DNA from: Lindgomyces ingoldianus
Lineage: Eukaryota; Ascomycota; Dothideomycetes; Pleosporales; Lindgomycetaceae
DNA: 64,000 bases
Direction: 5' to 3'
Assembly: GCF_010093535.1 (NCBI RefSeq)
Contig: NW_022985162.1
Span: forward strand, 3,187,306 to 3,251,305
Shown here: piece by piece, positions 45,708 through 59,052 of the stretch
Layout of the letters: each line of letters starts with the position of its first letter
Numbering within the stretch: position 1 is the stretch's first letter
Made by a program: the position numbers and the translations under genes
The notes under the pieces: generated by a model
Told to the model about the DNA's origin: nothing
Database searches by the model: none
What the model saw: the letters and a program-made list of their open reading frames with translations, nothing else

Positions 45708-48700
45708 ATAACTATAATTTAATTATATCTAGACTTGTTTTTAAAAAACTTTTTAAAGTTAATGCATAAGTGCTGCATTAGTTAAGTAGGAATTAGTAAA
45801 AAGTAAATAAAGCCTAGGGTTTAAGTCTGTTTTAAATAAGCCTTATAATAAAAAAAGTAATTTTATACATATTATTTATAAGTAGCTTCTATACCCCTCT
45901 AGTAGTACTTTTAAGCTAGTAACTAATAAGTCTTAGTAGCACTTAAGTGTGCTAAGAATACTTAGTTGTAAACTTCTTAGATAAGTTAAGTACATAGTAA
46001 TAAGTCTGCTAGCATACATAAGTAGTTAGTATAAAGGAGTAGTCTATTTTCTATCTAATAATAGTAAAGTAAGAGTTCTTGCTTTTACATAAAAAAAGCT
46101 TAATTTTTTTAAAGTAATATATTAATTAATTTTAAAGAATCTAAAAACATAACCTAGTCTAGTTTTTCTATAACATTTAGTATAGCTGCTTAAGTTATTG
46201 TTTAAGTAATATAGTACTAGGCTAGTTTAAAGTTAATTTAGAAGTGTAGTTAGTGTAGTCTTAGTAAGACTTTTAACTTATTATTAGTTTAAGCTGCTTT
46301 TAAATTTTCTACATCTTATTTATAATAACTAAAAATGTCTGCTCTAGTGTTGTTTTTACTAGGGGTGTACTTAATTTAGAAGTAATACTAAGCTAACTTT
46401 TTAGCTTAATAGACCTAATAAGCATTTAGCACTTTTATTATTATAAAGTACTCTAATAAATAATAATTAGTATATACTAAAGTGCTTATTACTATAGATG
46501 TAAGCTTAGCCCTTTATTATTTAAACATAGTAATAATTATAAATAGCTTTTTATTATGTATCTCTTAGTTTAGCTTTAAACTAGATAGGACCTTGCTATA
46601 AAATAATATAAAGCACTAATTTCTATCTACTTATTTCTAAAAAAGAACTTCTACTACTACTTTATTAAAAGTGTTAGTTTTAATTTTAGTTTATAATATA
46701 AAGTTAAAATAGTAAAGTGTAGGTATACTTAGTAGTGTAAACTTTAGCTTTTTAAAAGCTATATTACACTCTAAAGTTTATATAAAAGGGGTAGTAAGGC
46801 TCTAAAGCGCAATAATTAGTTTTACTATATAAAAAATTTTTAGAATAAATTACTAATAGAATCTAGTAAAGCCTAAAAAGGATTTTACACCTGTTATAGT
46901 AGTAGGCGCCTGCTAGTTACGTAGCACTTTTACTTTCTCTAGGTTAACCTCTAGTTCTTTATTTAAAAGTATATAGCTAAGATACTTTATTTAAGTAATA
47001 TAAAATTTACTTTTTTTAATCTTTACTTATAATTTTACTTACTAGAGCCTTTCTAAGACTTTCTTAATATAAAAGATGTAAGTTGTCTTATTTTTAAAGT
47101 AGATAAGAATGTTATTAAAATAAGTAATATAGAAATTATTTAAATAGTTAATTAATATGTTATTTATACAGCGCTAGTAAGTTGCTAGACTATTACATAA
47201 TCTAAAAAGTAAAACTTTACACTTATAAGTTTTATATTATGTTTAAAAGGTAGTACACTTTTTAAAGCTTAGATTTATTCTAATCTTATTAAAAGCTGCG
47301 CAAATATTAAACTTAGTAAAAATTACTACTTTAGTAAGTCTTAACAAGAGTTTATCTATGCATAGTATTAGATACACATTTTTATAAGTAAAAGTGTTAA
47401 GTTTATAGTAATTAACATAAATACATAAGTTACTATTTAGTTTCTATACATAAAAAATAAGAAATATAAAAGGGCTCTAACTTTACTTAATAAAGCTATA
47501 TTTTAGATTATTTATAACATATTTCTTTATTACTTTTAGCTTCTTAAGGTTCTGTTTGTACAACAGACTATAACTGTTAAAGAGAGGCTCTATAAGGACA
47601 ATCTTGTAGTTATATAGATAATGTACTAGTAGCTAGTAAGCTGCTGTGTGGCTAAATACATCTTAGTACTAATAGTATTTAGAGGGTAATTAAAGGTTTA
47701 CTAATACTTTAGTTTTACATTTAGTGTTTAACTATAAAGCTTACTTATCTTTAATTAACTACTTAATTTTATAAATAAAAGTTAAAAAGAACTTATTTTT
47801 TTTATGTTAAAATAAAAAGCATTTACTAAAATTAAAGTAATAGTAGCTAAATAGACTTTTTTTAGACTTATTCTAGACTTTTTAATAAATAAGCAGAAGA
47901 ATAATTTAAGTGTCTTTAGACTATAGACAATAAAAAATTTATATAATTTTAGTAGCCTTAGTAAACTCTTAATGCAGTAGATTATTAGGCTGTATAACTA
48001 CTAAAATTAGTCCTTTTCTTATAGTGTATTATGTTATTTAATATCTAGCTGTACTTTTTTATTGCGTGTAAGCTAAGTTAATTATATAAGTAAAAGTAGT
48101 AAAAGTTTATAAGTAGGTAGATATTTACTAGGCTATATAATCTAATTTTTTTTTATATTTAGATAAAGTTTAAAATAATATAACTATTTAATGCTAATAA
48201 TGTAATCTTAGAAGCTAAAGTTTATAATAATTAAGAAGCAGTTTTAGATGCTTCTTCTATTAATTTGCATATACAAGCAGATATACTAGTAGATAAAGAC
48301 TTAGATCTAATCTTAAAAGCCTTTAACTATAACTTTAAATAGTAAGTGTTAGATAGGGATATAAAAGCATTAAAATAATAACTTAGTAGTTAGTAAGTTA
48401 ATAAATAAAAAACTATAAGCACTAGTATTAACTAAAGAATTTAAATAAACTCTAATGCTTTTTAAATATAAAATAGTAAAAACTTAGAAGTGTTTTTTTT
48501 TAAATAAGTATAATAAATTAATGTTTAATAAATTATACTTACTTAAGCCTAGAATAAGAAGTTTTTTTAGGTGTTACTATTTTCTATTTAAAAGGTATCT
48601 AAGTTATAATTATTTATATTTATAAACTTTTTCTTAGATTTTTATTACTTTACCTTAATCTTTTATACTCTAGAGATAAGATAATTACTAGTAAAATGTT

Positions 48701-50132
48701 CTAGTTTACTATAATTATAATAGTTACTAGAAGTTGTTTATCTTTTAGAGGTAAGTGTCTAGCTAAGTTGTCTATAGGTAGCTAGGGTAAATTAGAGTAC
48801 TAACATAGGTGCAGGTTAGAGTGCACTAGAATAGTATACTGCCTTAGATGTATTACTAGAAACCTTTTAAAACTGCTTTATAATAGGTCTAATATTTAAT
48901 TATTAGGTGTAGTTAACAGTTTACTTTAAAATAGTAAAAGTATTTCTTCTTTTTATGTTATAAGCTATTAGGTAGGCTACTATTATCTTAAAAAAGCCTT
49001 TTTAAGTGTGTTTAAAACCTAAGTTTAGTACTTTTAAGCTAGGCAGTATCTTTTTTTATAAGTAAAAGAACTATTTTAACTTTAATATAAACTCTTTAAC
49101 AGCAGCACTAATAAAGTAAGCTTTAAAAGTAAAAAATGCTTTTTCTTTACTTATTTTTAAAGTTTAAAACACTTATTACACTTTTATTTTTTTATTACTA
49201 GTAATAAAGTAAGTTTATAAAAGCTTAATTATTTTTTTTATATTTTTAAACTAAAAGTTATCTAATTTAGCTAGGTATCTAGGCTCTAGGTATTCCTTTG
49301 TAATACTAGCAATGTGTCTCTATACTAACGCTATGTGTGCATGCTTACTTTAATAGTAATCTAAATTAATATTAAGTCTATTTATAATAAAGGCTTACTA
49401 TTATTTAAATATAAGTTCTTTGCTGTTTATAAAGTTCTTAATCTTAAGTATATGTTTAGTAAGGTAGCTTTAAAAAAGCTTAAAAGTGCTAAAAAAGTCT
49501 TTTACTATTAGTGTAGTAAAAGTAATTTAAAGCATTATTAAAAGTAATTTAGTAGTTAGTAAAAAATAATTAGAACTAATAGTTTTTAATTTAGTTAGCT
49601 ATTTAATTTATACTTTTAATTAAGTAACTTAGTTTTTAAGAGCTATACTACTAAAGTTTAACTCTAAATCTAGTAAGTTTTTAGCTTTAAGTTTTAAAAA
49701 AAAGAGTTTAGCTATTAAGGTTAGTAGTTATTTAGTTTTAAAAGTAAGCATTTTACTTTAGCTATAGCTAAAATAAGTTGTAGTCTTTATAATAAGATCT
49801 AATAGTAGTTAAAAGTTAGGCATTAGTAGTTATCTTTAATTCTAATAAGTTATTAGTAGTCTTTAAGTTTCTACTTTAGCACACTTTTTATAACTTTTTT
49901 AAAGGTAATTTTAATTATAGGGGATAAAAAGTTCTAAACTTAAAGGCTTTAGTTAATAAAAAGTCTCTAAAATCCTATTTATACTAACTAAATAATTTAA
50001 TGTAATAGTGTGTAAGAAATTATAACTTAAACTAAATTAAATGCTTTTTAGAACTTAGATATAGTCTAATAAATAATTAATATAATATTATTAATAAGGC
50101 TGTTACTAGTAAAAGTAAGTTTTCTAATATAA

Positions 50133-50422
50133 TGTAATAGCATAGGTAAGACAATAGGTCTAAATACAGTATAAATCTACTTAGAGGCATATAGAAGTGC
50201 GTAGGGACTTAGAGACCTAGAAATACTAATAACACCTATAGGCCTTGTACGTAGGATATTAGAAAACTACTAAGCTAGCTACAGGGGCGAGGTGCGACTA
50301 AATACATAAGGGAATAGGGGTAACTGCGGGGGGCTAGGTTAAGTTATGGTCGGGGCCGATACAGGGACCCTTCGGATAGGATCCGAGCGACCCAAGATGG
50401 AACGATTCGTAGAATCGTTACA
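50133..50422 (-). repeat. F right (5') LTR
   Basis: 290 bp, TGTAATAGCATAGG to AGAATCGTTACA. Inner start mutated; outer end GC-rich and intact. Confidence 0.92.
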
Positions 50423-50427
50423 GCGGC

Positions 50428-50602
50428 TAATCTTTAGCTACAGACAGTGTACTCACAGGATAAGGCAGAAGATGTAGTGTAGAGGGCTCTTAACTTCTAC
50501 AGCCTACAAGACTGTGTAAAATAGGCAACAGAGGTATCTAATTAACTAGATAAGGCTTGTAAGGCAGTAAGACGCGTAAATAGATAACTCTGTAATATAA
50601 TA
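50428..50602 (+). other. Remnant of an unidentified coding sequence between F and B4
   Basis: With F removed, a plus frame reads AAANL...TVYSQDKAEDVV...RALNFYSLQDCVK...ATEVSN and LDKACKAVRRVNR, Gln-to-stop changes apart. The text is helical and charged, like a Gag or structural segment, but I do not recognise the family. It is presumably continuous with 36798-37336 and 59053 onward. Confidence 0.35.
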
Positions 50603-52064
50603 TAACGTACTTCACAGGCGAGTTGCTCACACACCTAAGTCGCTTACTTTTGCCAAGACTCTACCCTAACAAACTCTATTATAGCCTATAACAACCTGCT
50701 CTAGCACTATATAGTACAGTACAGCCTAGAATATTATTTAGATACTACTTCTGCTTTTTACTTACATATTTGCGTGTTATGCCTAGTCTAATTACACTAT
50801 CTGCAGCGCCTTTAGAATAGCTTACCTACTTTAGCTTACACCTACTTTTTTACCTTTTTTTTATTACTATGCGCTTTAAACTTCTTTAGAGCTATTAAGC
50901 ATAGGCCTTTTTAAATAATTAAAGTTTTTTCTGCTTTAATTTACTTTTTTTATATAATTTATGTTACATAGTAGCTTTATTAGCTACTTAAAGCTTAGTA
51001 ATTTCCTATTATACTAATACTAGCTTACATATAATTATTACTACTTTTTTTAAAACCTTTTTAAACACTTTAACTATAAAAGTTAGTAAACTATTTATAT
51101 ACTTTTAAATTTTTATCTTTATAAGTATTAATTATAACTTAAGTTTTAAAGTATTACTTAGAGTTTATAACTACTAAAGCTTATTATATATAAGTAGTAG
51201 TAGTAATAGAGTGCGCAACTTTATATTAAAGCCTATTATAACTTATTTTAAGTTAAAAGAAACTAATTTAGCGCTTTAAAACTTTTTTTAAATATTACTA
51301 AAAGTAATTATAGCATTATAAGCTGCTTTAAAGCATAGTAGGAACTTTATTTTTATAATATAAGTAATTTAGTTATGTATAAGGTTTTTAGCTTAGCACT
51401 TATATACTTTTTTAAAAAAAGTAAAACAACTTATATTAAGTAGCTATAAAAAGTATAATAAGTAAAAAAGTATATAAATAGTAATAATTTTATTATTTTT
51501 ATAGTATTACTAAAGATAAAGTAAGTTATAGCTTTTATAGCTGTTAATAACTAGTAAATAGTAGCTACTAATAGTACACTTTTTTATATACACATTAAAG
51601 TGCTTTAACTAGTCTAAACTAAGCTAATTAGTAGTCTAGCTGCGCTTAAAGATTATAATAACTTAATTTTAAAGTAGAATTTTTTTATACTAGTTTAAAA
51701 AGTAGTTGCTACTCTAAAAGATAATAAAAAGTAAAATAGCCTACTTTTTAGTATTAATGCTTTAAATAGCTGTTGTCTATTTCTAGTTACTTAGCTAGAC
51801 TACTTTTAGCTATTCTTATTTTTCTAAACTTATAATAACTACTCTAGTAGATATTTAGCTTATTATAAACCTTATTTTATTAAAGTTGTACATATTATTA
51901 TTTTAGATGCTATACTTAGCTTTAATATTCTTTATAAAGTTAAACTAGCTTTAAATTACTATAAAATTTTTATAAAAAGCGTTTTTATAGTTATACTTAC
52001 ACTTAAACTTTACTTTAAGCTTTAAGTAATGCTTAATAAACATATTAAGCTAGTTTATGCTAAT

Positions 52065-52339
52065 TGTGATGACAAGCACTGTCTCTACTACTGTATAGAG
52101 CTGGGGAAGCAAGGCAGAGTAGGTCAGCTCTATTTTAGCTACACTAAGATAGAGAGGAGAAAGGGAGCTTTAAGGGCAGCTCTGCAGAAGAAGTGCTTCT
52201 AGCGCTAAGGCGCTAGCAAGGACGCTAGCGCTAAGCAAACTAATAGCGTTGCGCTAGTTGCACCCCCTATATCCTAATTAGCTGCACAGGCAGCTTGTTA
52301 TGTGACGCGCGATAGAGCTCTCTGCGTAGGACTGTTACA
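52065..52339 (-). repeat. C left (3') LTR
   Basis: 275 bp, TGTGATGACAAGC to GGACTGTTACA. Outer start intact, inner end mutated. Confidence 0.92.
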
Positions 52340-52399
52340 TCACCCTCTTCTAAGGCAGTCTTATCCTTAAGACTAGGTAGTTTAGCGCCTCTATGTTAG

Positions 52400-55300
52400 T
52401 TTTTAAACTAGTTAAAACCCTAGCGTAGGTTAATTATTAACTTTTATAGGTTTTATATTTTTACCTTTTTTATATGCTTGCAACTAGGCGTCTAGTCGCG
52501 CTGGCAGACTAGGCTTAGTAGGATATGCTTAGTAGAAGTCCTTTACCTTATGCAGAGCTCTAAGGAATCTGTTAGCATTATACTAAGTAGGGTTAGAATT
52601 ATAGCCTACCTATAAGGCTTAGTATTAGAGACGCCTGTAGTAGACGTAACTATCTAGAATGTTCTAAACCTACTACTTAGAGTAACTATTAACCTTAATT
52701 AGCTTCTCTAAGGGCTTAACCTAACCTAGCAGCGTTGTAGGTGCTGCCTGCTGTAGGCAGTCTACGTGGAAGATGTTATGCATTCTTATGTATAGAGGGA
52801 GCTTAAGCTAGTATAAATAACCTCTTATACCTATAATTAAATAAGGCCTATACATCTGCTAGTTAAGCTTCTAGCTAGGGCGCCCTATAGTAAAGCCTTT
52901 AAAAGTTATATATACCTTATTACTTACTATAAAGTTAGGCTTACGCTGCTTTTTATTTACTTAGGCTGCTTACTACTTTTAGGCTTAAGTAATGCCCTTT
53001 CTTATAATCTTAATTACTTATTATATAGTGTTGTAGTAAAGCTTAGTATAGCTTTAAGCCTTCTTACATAAAATCTGCTCTAGCGTAGTTAGTAAGTGTC
53101 TTATACGTGCCTTCTAGTTCTAGTAGTGTGTTAGATAATAGCTAAACTTAATTTTAAATAGTAATAACTCTATTATCTTATATAGTAGAGATGCTTAAGC
53201 CTAGTCTATGTAAGGTAGCAGGTCTAACTAGTTGTCTTAGAAGTAATTAATAAATAGACATAGTTACTAGTTAATATACTAATTTAGCACCTCTATGTTA
53301 CTATTAGTCTAGAGATAGTAGGGCGTAGAGAGCTTTTATTTAACACTAGTAAAGCAGTAAAGCTTGTCTATAAATGCAAAGGTAAACTATAGTCTATAGT
53401 TAAAAATAATTAATTAAGAAGGGCTATAGACGCGCTAGATATAGTAATAGTATAGGTCTGCAGCCTCTACAGCAGTAATAGTCTTATAGCATAGTAGTAA
53501 GAAGCAGCACTTGCTTAGACAGTCTACTATAATAAACACGTTATTATAGCTAGCTTAATTAGGTAGAAACAACTTAAAATTTATAAAAATATCCTACTAT
53601 ACTTACTTAAGTATTAGTAGCAGCTTAAGAAGCCCTAAGGTCTTATCTTAAAAAATATAGCTTTACTAATAAGCTTTATAGGCGCTAATGTAGGTCTTAA
53701 TGTTCTAGCTTATGCTTAGCTAGTAGTACTACTTGCGTAGCAGCTTAGTTGTTTTTCTAGTTCTAGGATGTGCAGTAAGTTGTGTTGCGTAAATAGCACA
53801 GATAAAGTAGGTCCTTAGAAACTAGACAGCTAGGACTATAAGCTTCCCTTTCTTTAGTAGTAGGCCCTTAGCATTAAGCTTCTATTATAAGCTAGAATCC
53901 TGCGCTTTATTATAGTAGTATTATAGGCTCTTATAATTCTAATTAGCATTTAGGATTTAATTAATAAGCTTATATAGTTAATCTATTAGCAGCAGCTTTA
54001 TAAGCTTTTTATTTAGCCAAAGAGTGCTCTGTAAAGTAGCGTGTAATTAAGTAATAAGACTAACACTAATCTACTCTTAGCTTAAAAAAGAGTGTGTATA
54101 AGCAGCCTTATTTTTTTTTTTTTATGTTTTAAGCTCTTCTTACTTTTTTAACAGCATGTCTACAACAATGTTAGCAGTGCCTAAGCAGTAGGTTAGCGTA
54201 AGGTTAAAGTTTGCTATTAGCATAGCCTATTATATTTAGTAAGGGGTAAGCTTACGCTTAACAGCAAAGTACTTAAAAGCTTAGTAGTTAGTAATTACTA
54301 TAAATAGCTTATTTTATTATAGGCCTATTAGCTATACTTACTACTTTTATAAGCTTTAGACAACTATAAGCATCTTTTTATTATATATGTTATAGTTTAT
54401 CTGCAGCAGGCTTATAGTCTTAGAGTAGAACGCTATAGGGCGCTAGATGCTGTTGTCCTGCAGCTGTAATAGTACTTCTGTAACAACTCTGTTGCTTATG
54501 TTAGTCTCTATACATGTCTTATAATTTAGTAAGTAGTGCGTAAGAATGTTGTCTAACAGCATAAAGTCCTTAGCGCGCTTAAACACAGCTAACTTATGCT
54601 CTTCTAAAGAATGCTAGGCACTACGCTTAAGCAGCTTTGTAAGCAGCTGTATAATGCAACTATAGTCCTTAAAGAAGGCGCAGTAGAAGTTGCAGAACCT
54701 TAAGAACAACTGCAGGCTCTTAATTAAGGTTAGTATAGGCTAGTCTTAGACAGCAGCTATCTTAGCAGGGTCCTTACAGATTTTATTTATGCTAATAATA
54801 AAACTTAGAAATTTTATTTTAGTAACTATAAATTTACTTTTTTTAAAGTTAATCTGTAGGCTAGTGTCTTATAGATAACATAGAACCTTAGTAATATATG
54901 CCTTATGCTATAAAAAGTTGTCTAAGTAGATTAAAATGTTGTTAAAGTAAGCTATATAAAAGTTATTAAGTAGGCTATGTAGAACCTAATTAATATATTA
55001 CTAAAAAGTTACAGAGCTATTATAGAGTTTAAAAAGTAGCATGTAATACTTATAGTTACTATAGTATGTTTAAAAAGTAGTTAGGTTCTTAACCTTTTTA
55101 GTAAGCTAGATGTAATAGAACGCCTGTTATATGTTAAGCTTAGTAAAGACCTTAGCTATAGCTAGCTATATAAGTGTCTTCTAAATTAGAGGTATTAGGT
55201 AAGTATTTTTTTTTATAATTATATTAAGCTTATAATAGTCTATGTAGAACCTCTACCCCCTTTTTAGCTTCTTAGTAAACAAGACTAGAGAAGCATAGCT

Positions 55301-58300
55301 AGCGTTGCTGTGCGTGATAAATCTACGTTGCAGGTGGTTGTCTAGATAGTCCTTAACTAGCCTAAGCTGCTCTAGAGACATGCTGTATAGTAGGCTGCTT
55401 AATAGGGTGTTCTCTACTATTAGCTTAATATTATAGTTAACACTAGGTTAGTGCAGTAGCAGTTTGTCTAAGTCTCTCTTTAAGAAGTAAGCTAGCGTAG
55501 CTCTAGCATACACAGAGAATAGTAACTTCTTAAGCATTAGCTGTTAGAGCTTATCCTTAGGATTAACTATTATAGGTGCTTAGTAGTCCTTAATTAGTTA
55601 ATTAACCTTATAAATGCTAATATGTCTAATTATAATGTCTCTGCGCCTTACATATAGCATAAACGCAGCAGTGTTAATTATGTTTACTTCTAGCCCTGCC
55701 TTAGCAAGTGCTTTTCTAGAGACAGCTAGTTAATGTTAGCGCGCTTAATTAGCGCTAGGGGGTATTAGTTAAAAATTAAGTTACTTTTTTATTTTTTTTA
55801 AGTTCTACTACTAATTATGCTTCTAAGTTAATTAAAGTTAGTATTAATTAATTTTTAATATCTTTATAAACTTATTTTATTAGTTAGTGTTTACTTAATA
55901 AGATTAGTTAATCTATAGAGACACACTACATGTAGGGATAATAATATTACGCTTACAGTCCTGTGTCTAATTATTGTCTAGCTACTAAATTAATTATTTC
56001 TTATAGTTAATCTAAACACTAGCCTTTTTAAGAACTTTATAGCTTATAATTAAGTTATAACAGCCTATGTTATAAGGGATAAAGAGTGTAGGCAGCTAGT
56101 AGCTATTAATTACTAGATTTATATAGAAGTACTTATCTACCTGTCTGTTTAGTTAATTATTATATTCTATAATAAGAATAGACTTAATGCTAAGCATCTT
56201 AGGCTGTAGGTGCTTCTAGATTGTCTGCAGGTGTTGTAGGTAAATTAGATTGTAGCTGCTAGCCCCTGTGTTAATAAGACTGTTTAAGCGTACAGTAATC
56301 CCTCTAGTAGAGACGCAGTAAGGCAGCATAAAAGGCTTACTGCTAAATAGCAGCTTATGTAGCTTTTGCGCTAGCGCTCTGTTTATTAACTCTAGAAAAG
56401 AGACTTTTTTTAGAGTAAGTCTTTCTCTAATTTACTGTCCTTACTAGAGCTTATAGTGTCTAGCTTCTGCGCTGCTTCTATAGCCTTGCTCTTAGCGCAG
56501 GCGTAAGAGCAGTTGTAACTTATATGTCCTAGCTAATAGCATAAGTAGTAAGTTACAGCATTCTTTATTAAAGCTGCTTACACTTAGGGTGTTACTAGAG
56601 TTATTAGAGCAGTAGTAGTAGCAGCAGGTTAAAGAATGTTTTAACGCGTAAGCTTTTTTTAACCTCTTTGCGCATGTTACACACTTAACTCTGCAGCAGA
56701 CCTCTGCAGTAAGAAAGATATCTAGTAGGCTTACTTTATATAATTAAAAAAGCTAACTATTAGGTTGTTATAGTAAGTCTTTATATATACTTAAAGCTAA
56801 CTTAATAAGGTGTTATAGATTTTATCTTTTTACTACTTAAGCAGCAGCTTAGCTTTATTTATAAGGCATGTAAACTAGGCTTTAAAGTCTTTAAAATTCT
56901 AAGATAGCTTTATTTTAAGCTAGTAAAGCTTAGTTTTAGCTTTTATCTACTAGTTAGTATTTTTAAAGTTTCTTTTTAGAAAGCTTATAATATCTTTAGT
57001 TATTACTAGCTTACTTTGCTGCTTTTAGGCTTTAAAGTAAAGAACTAGTTAACCTAGCACTTAACTACTTACTTTACTTTTAGTATAGTGTACTTAAGTG
57101 TTTTTCTTCTTTATAGGGTTACTATCTGCAGGTATAAAGTAGTCTGCATTATAAAGTAGCTTACCTATTAGGAGGTCTTTCTAGTAGTTAAATTTAATAT
57201 TGTCTTTGCCTATAAACCTAGGCAGATCCTCTGCTTTAGCTAATAGTTTTAGCCTAGCTCTTTAGCTTATAGTACTAATATAAAAGAGGTTAGGTGTCTT
57301 TAGTGTAGCTAGGTTAAATTATAGTTGCTTTCTTAGTATAGTTAGCGCAGATGTGCCCCTTAGCGCTTAATAAGCTCTGTTTAAAAGAAATAATTAGTTA
57401 TACACTAGTGTAGTAGCAGCTTTAAGTCTTTTAACTTTATCTTTATAATTAGCTAGGTGTTTAAAAGTTTTATTTAGTAGGCTTTAAAGCTTTTATAGCT
57501 TTTTACTAACTTTTACTTACTTAGCTTCTACTATGTTAACTGCTTTAGTAAGAGTATTAGTGTAGTCTTAATAAGCTTACACTTTTAATAACTGCTATAG
57601 TAGCTTGTTTACTATAACTGTGTAATCTACAGCTATAAACTTTAGTAGGTCTAGGTAAAGGCTAATTAAATTATAATTAGTAGTACTCTAGGTAATAGCC
57701 TTTGTCTAGAACAATAGTGCTTTTCTAGCTTACTAAGCGCGCGCGTGCGCAGTCTTAATAGCATAGTCCTCTTTAAACACATTGTTAGTGTAGAACTAGG
57801 CCTAGCATAGCAGCGTCCTTAGTTTAGGCGTATAGGTGTTGCTAGTAGGCTAGGCAGTAAGATTAACATATATTTTAATTCTTAACAGCTTCTCTATTTT
57901 AGTGCTCTTAGCTCTTTCCCTCTACTCTAGGGTCTAGCAGTCTGCAGAGGTATAGTGTAGTGTGAGCCCCGGGTCTGGTGACAGTGGGGCTGATAGTTAA
58001 TTAGTGGTGGGTTTGTACGTGGGTTTGTACAGAGCCTGCGGCTCTCTTCGCGTTGTTGCGGTGGTAGTTAGTACAGTAGGCCCCCCTCTACAGTTAATTT
58101 AAACTAGAGCAGCAGCACTTCTAGCTTAAAGCTTTTTAATAAAGTGTAATAATCTAATTATTGCTTAGTGTTGCTTTTATAGTTGCCTAGCCTAACTAAG
58201 GCTTTAAGGCAGATAGCTATTATTAACAAACTAAGGCTTAGCCTAGTTATACTAGCAGATCTGTCTAAGTAAGAGTTAGTTAGTAGATTAAGCTCTTAGA

Positions 58301-58330
58301 GCTAACTACACAGTAGACCTAGATATTATA
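52400..58330 (-). pseudogene. C Gag-Pol with zinc knuckle and chromodomain
   Basis: Read leftward. The Gag zinc knuckle YYLCYxLGHISYNC is near 56505-56560, with the first Cys changed to Tyr by G to A. RT shows VLFTKKLKK and FYIDYYKLN near 55200-55300 and AYFNNILIYLDN near 54910-54960. The integrase end MHNIFHVDCLxxAAP is near 52735-52785. A chromodomain-like tail (VGYNSNPT, RFLRALHKVKDFY) is near 52500-52590. Frame broken by TAG/TAA. Confidence 0.85.
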
Positions 58331-58368
58331 TTGCTATTCTCTAGCTAAATAAGATAATTTTAGTGTAA

Positions 58369-58643
58369 TGTAATAATAAGCACTATCTCTACTACTATAT
58401 AGAGCTAGAGAAGTAAGGTAGAGTAGGTTAGCTCTATTTTAGCTATACTAAGATAGAGAGGAGAAAGGGAGCTTTAAGGGCAGCTCTGCAGAAGAAGTGC
58501 TTGCGGCGCTAAGGCGCTAGTAAGGACGCTAGCGCTAAGCAAACTAATAGCGTTGCGCTAGTCGCACCCCCTATATCCTAATTAGCTGCACAGGCAGCTC
58601 GTCATGTGACGCGCGACAGAGCTCTCTGCGTAGGACCGTCACA
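58369..58643 (-). repeat. C right (5') LTR
   Basis: 275 bp, TGTAATAATAAGC to GGACCGTCACA. Inner start mutated, outer end intact. Several CGCTAGCGCT-like palindromes occur in the middle of both LTRs. Confidence 0.92.
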
Positions 58644-59052
58644 CTAATATAGCCTATATTATACTTAGCATATAAAGAATTAGCTATATTAGCTATAGCT
58701 ACTAGCTAGAGAGAAAATCCTTACATATCTAGCTTAAGTATATGCTAAATAATTACTTACTTGTTATTATTATCTAGCTTTTATAAGTTAGCTATATAAT
58801 TAGCTTAAAAAAGTTATTTAGTGTGTTAGTTACTTATTATTTTTTAAAAAACTTTATAGATAGCTACAGCGTGTTACTTAAAAAGTGTTATGTTTTATTT
58901 AAAAGCTAAAAGCATAAGCTGCATTTAATATTTCTTTAACATGTTTAAGTAGTGTTGTTAGGAATATATTAGTGTAAAAAAAGTAGTGTAGTAGGGTTTT
59001 AGCAAAAGTAAGCAACTTAGGTGTGTAAGCAACTCGCCTGTGAAGTACGTTA

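Larger units (their letters stand above)
37650..50110 (-). pseudogene. F Gag-Pol with chromodomain, split by Copia E
   Basis: Read leftward in two pieces, 50110-45713 and 39814-37650. RT shows FYITYFNNILIYFKN (family YLDDILIY) near 47090-47140. The integrase C-terminal part VYLNTKNLAV is near 39190-39230. The chromodomain-like segment KPPRITINKVKK... and KTLKYQVKQV lies near 38880-39010. Asp to Asn and Gln to stop changes throughout. Copia E interrupts the integrase part. Confidence 0.82.
37337..50422 (-). mobile_element. F: Gypsy chromovirus with nested Copia E, TSD GCGGC
   Basis: LTRs of 290 bp (37337-37626, 50133-50422) and GCGGC duplications (37332-37336, 50423-50427). Without Copia E the element is about 7.2 kb. 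A CTACTCCCCTCTTT tract after the left LTR is the complement of a polypurine tract, so F reads leftward. RT and chromodomain are recognisable. It is a different family from Gypsy-1/2 and C. Confidence 0.94.
52065..58643 (-). mobile_element. C: Gypsy chromovirus in B4, TSD CTAAT
   Basis: 6579 bp with 275 bp LTRs (52065-52339, 58369-58643) and CTAAT duplications (52060-52064, 58644-58648). A CACCCTCTTC tract after the left LTR indicates minus orientation. RT, integrase, chromodomain and a Gag zinc knuckle are visible. Separate family from Gypsy-1/2 and F. Confidence 0.94.
50760..58990 (-). pseudogene. B4 transposase, split by Gypsy C
   Basis: Read leftward. The HTH-coding part lies right of Gypsy C and the DDE part left of it. 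The complement of 51280-51320 gives the SNIxKSFKA block. Stops throughout, as in B1. Confidence 0.78.
50605..59050 (-). mobile_element. B4: full-length B-family Fot1/pogo-type transposon, opened by Gypsy C
   Basis: TIRs ACGTACTTCACAGGCGAG and its mirror, flanked by TA (50603-50604, 59051-59052). Without Gypsy C and its TSD it measures about 1.86 kb, the same as B1. It reads on the minus strand: the left end equals the 3' end of B1, and the degraded transposase C-terminal blocks lie near 51150-51400. The HTH end is at 58650-59000. Confidence 0.92.
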
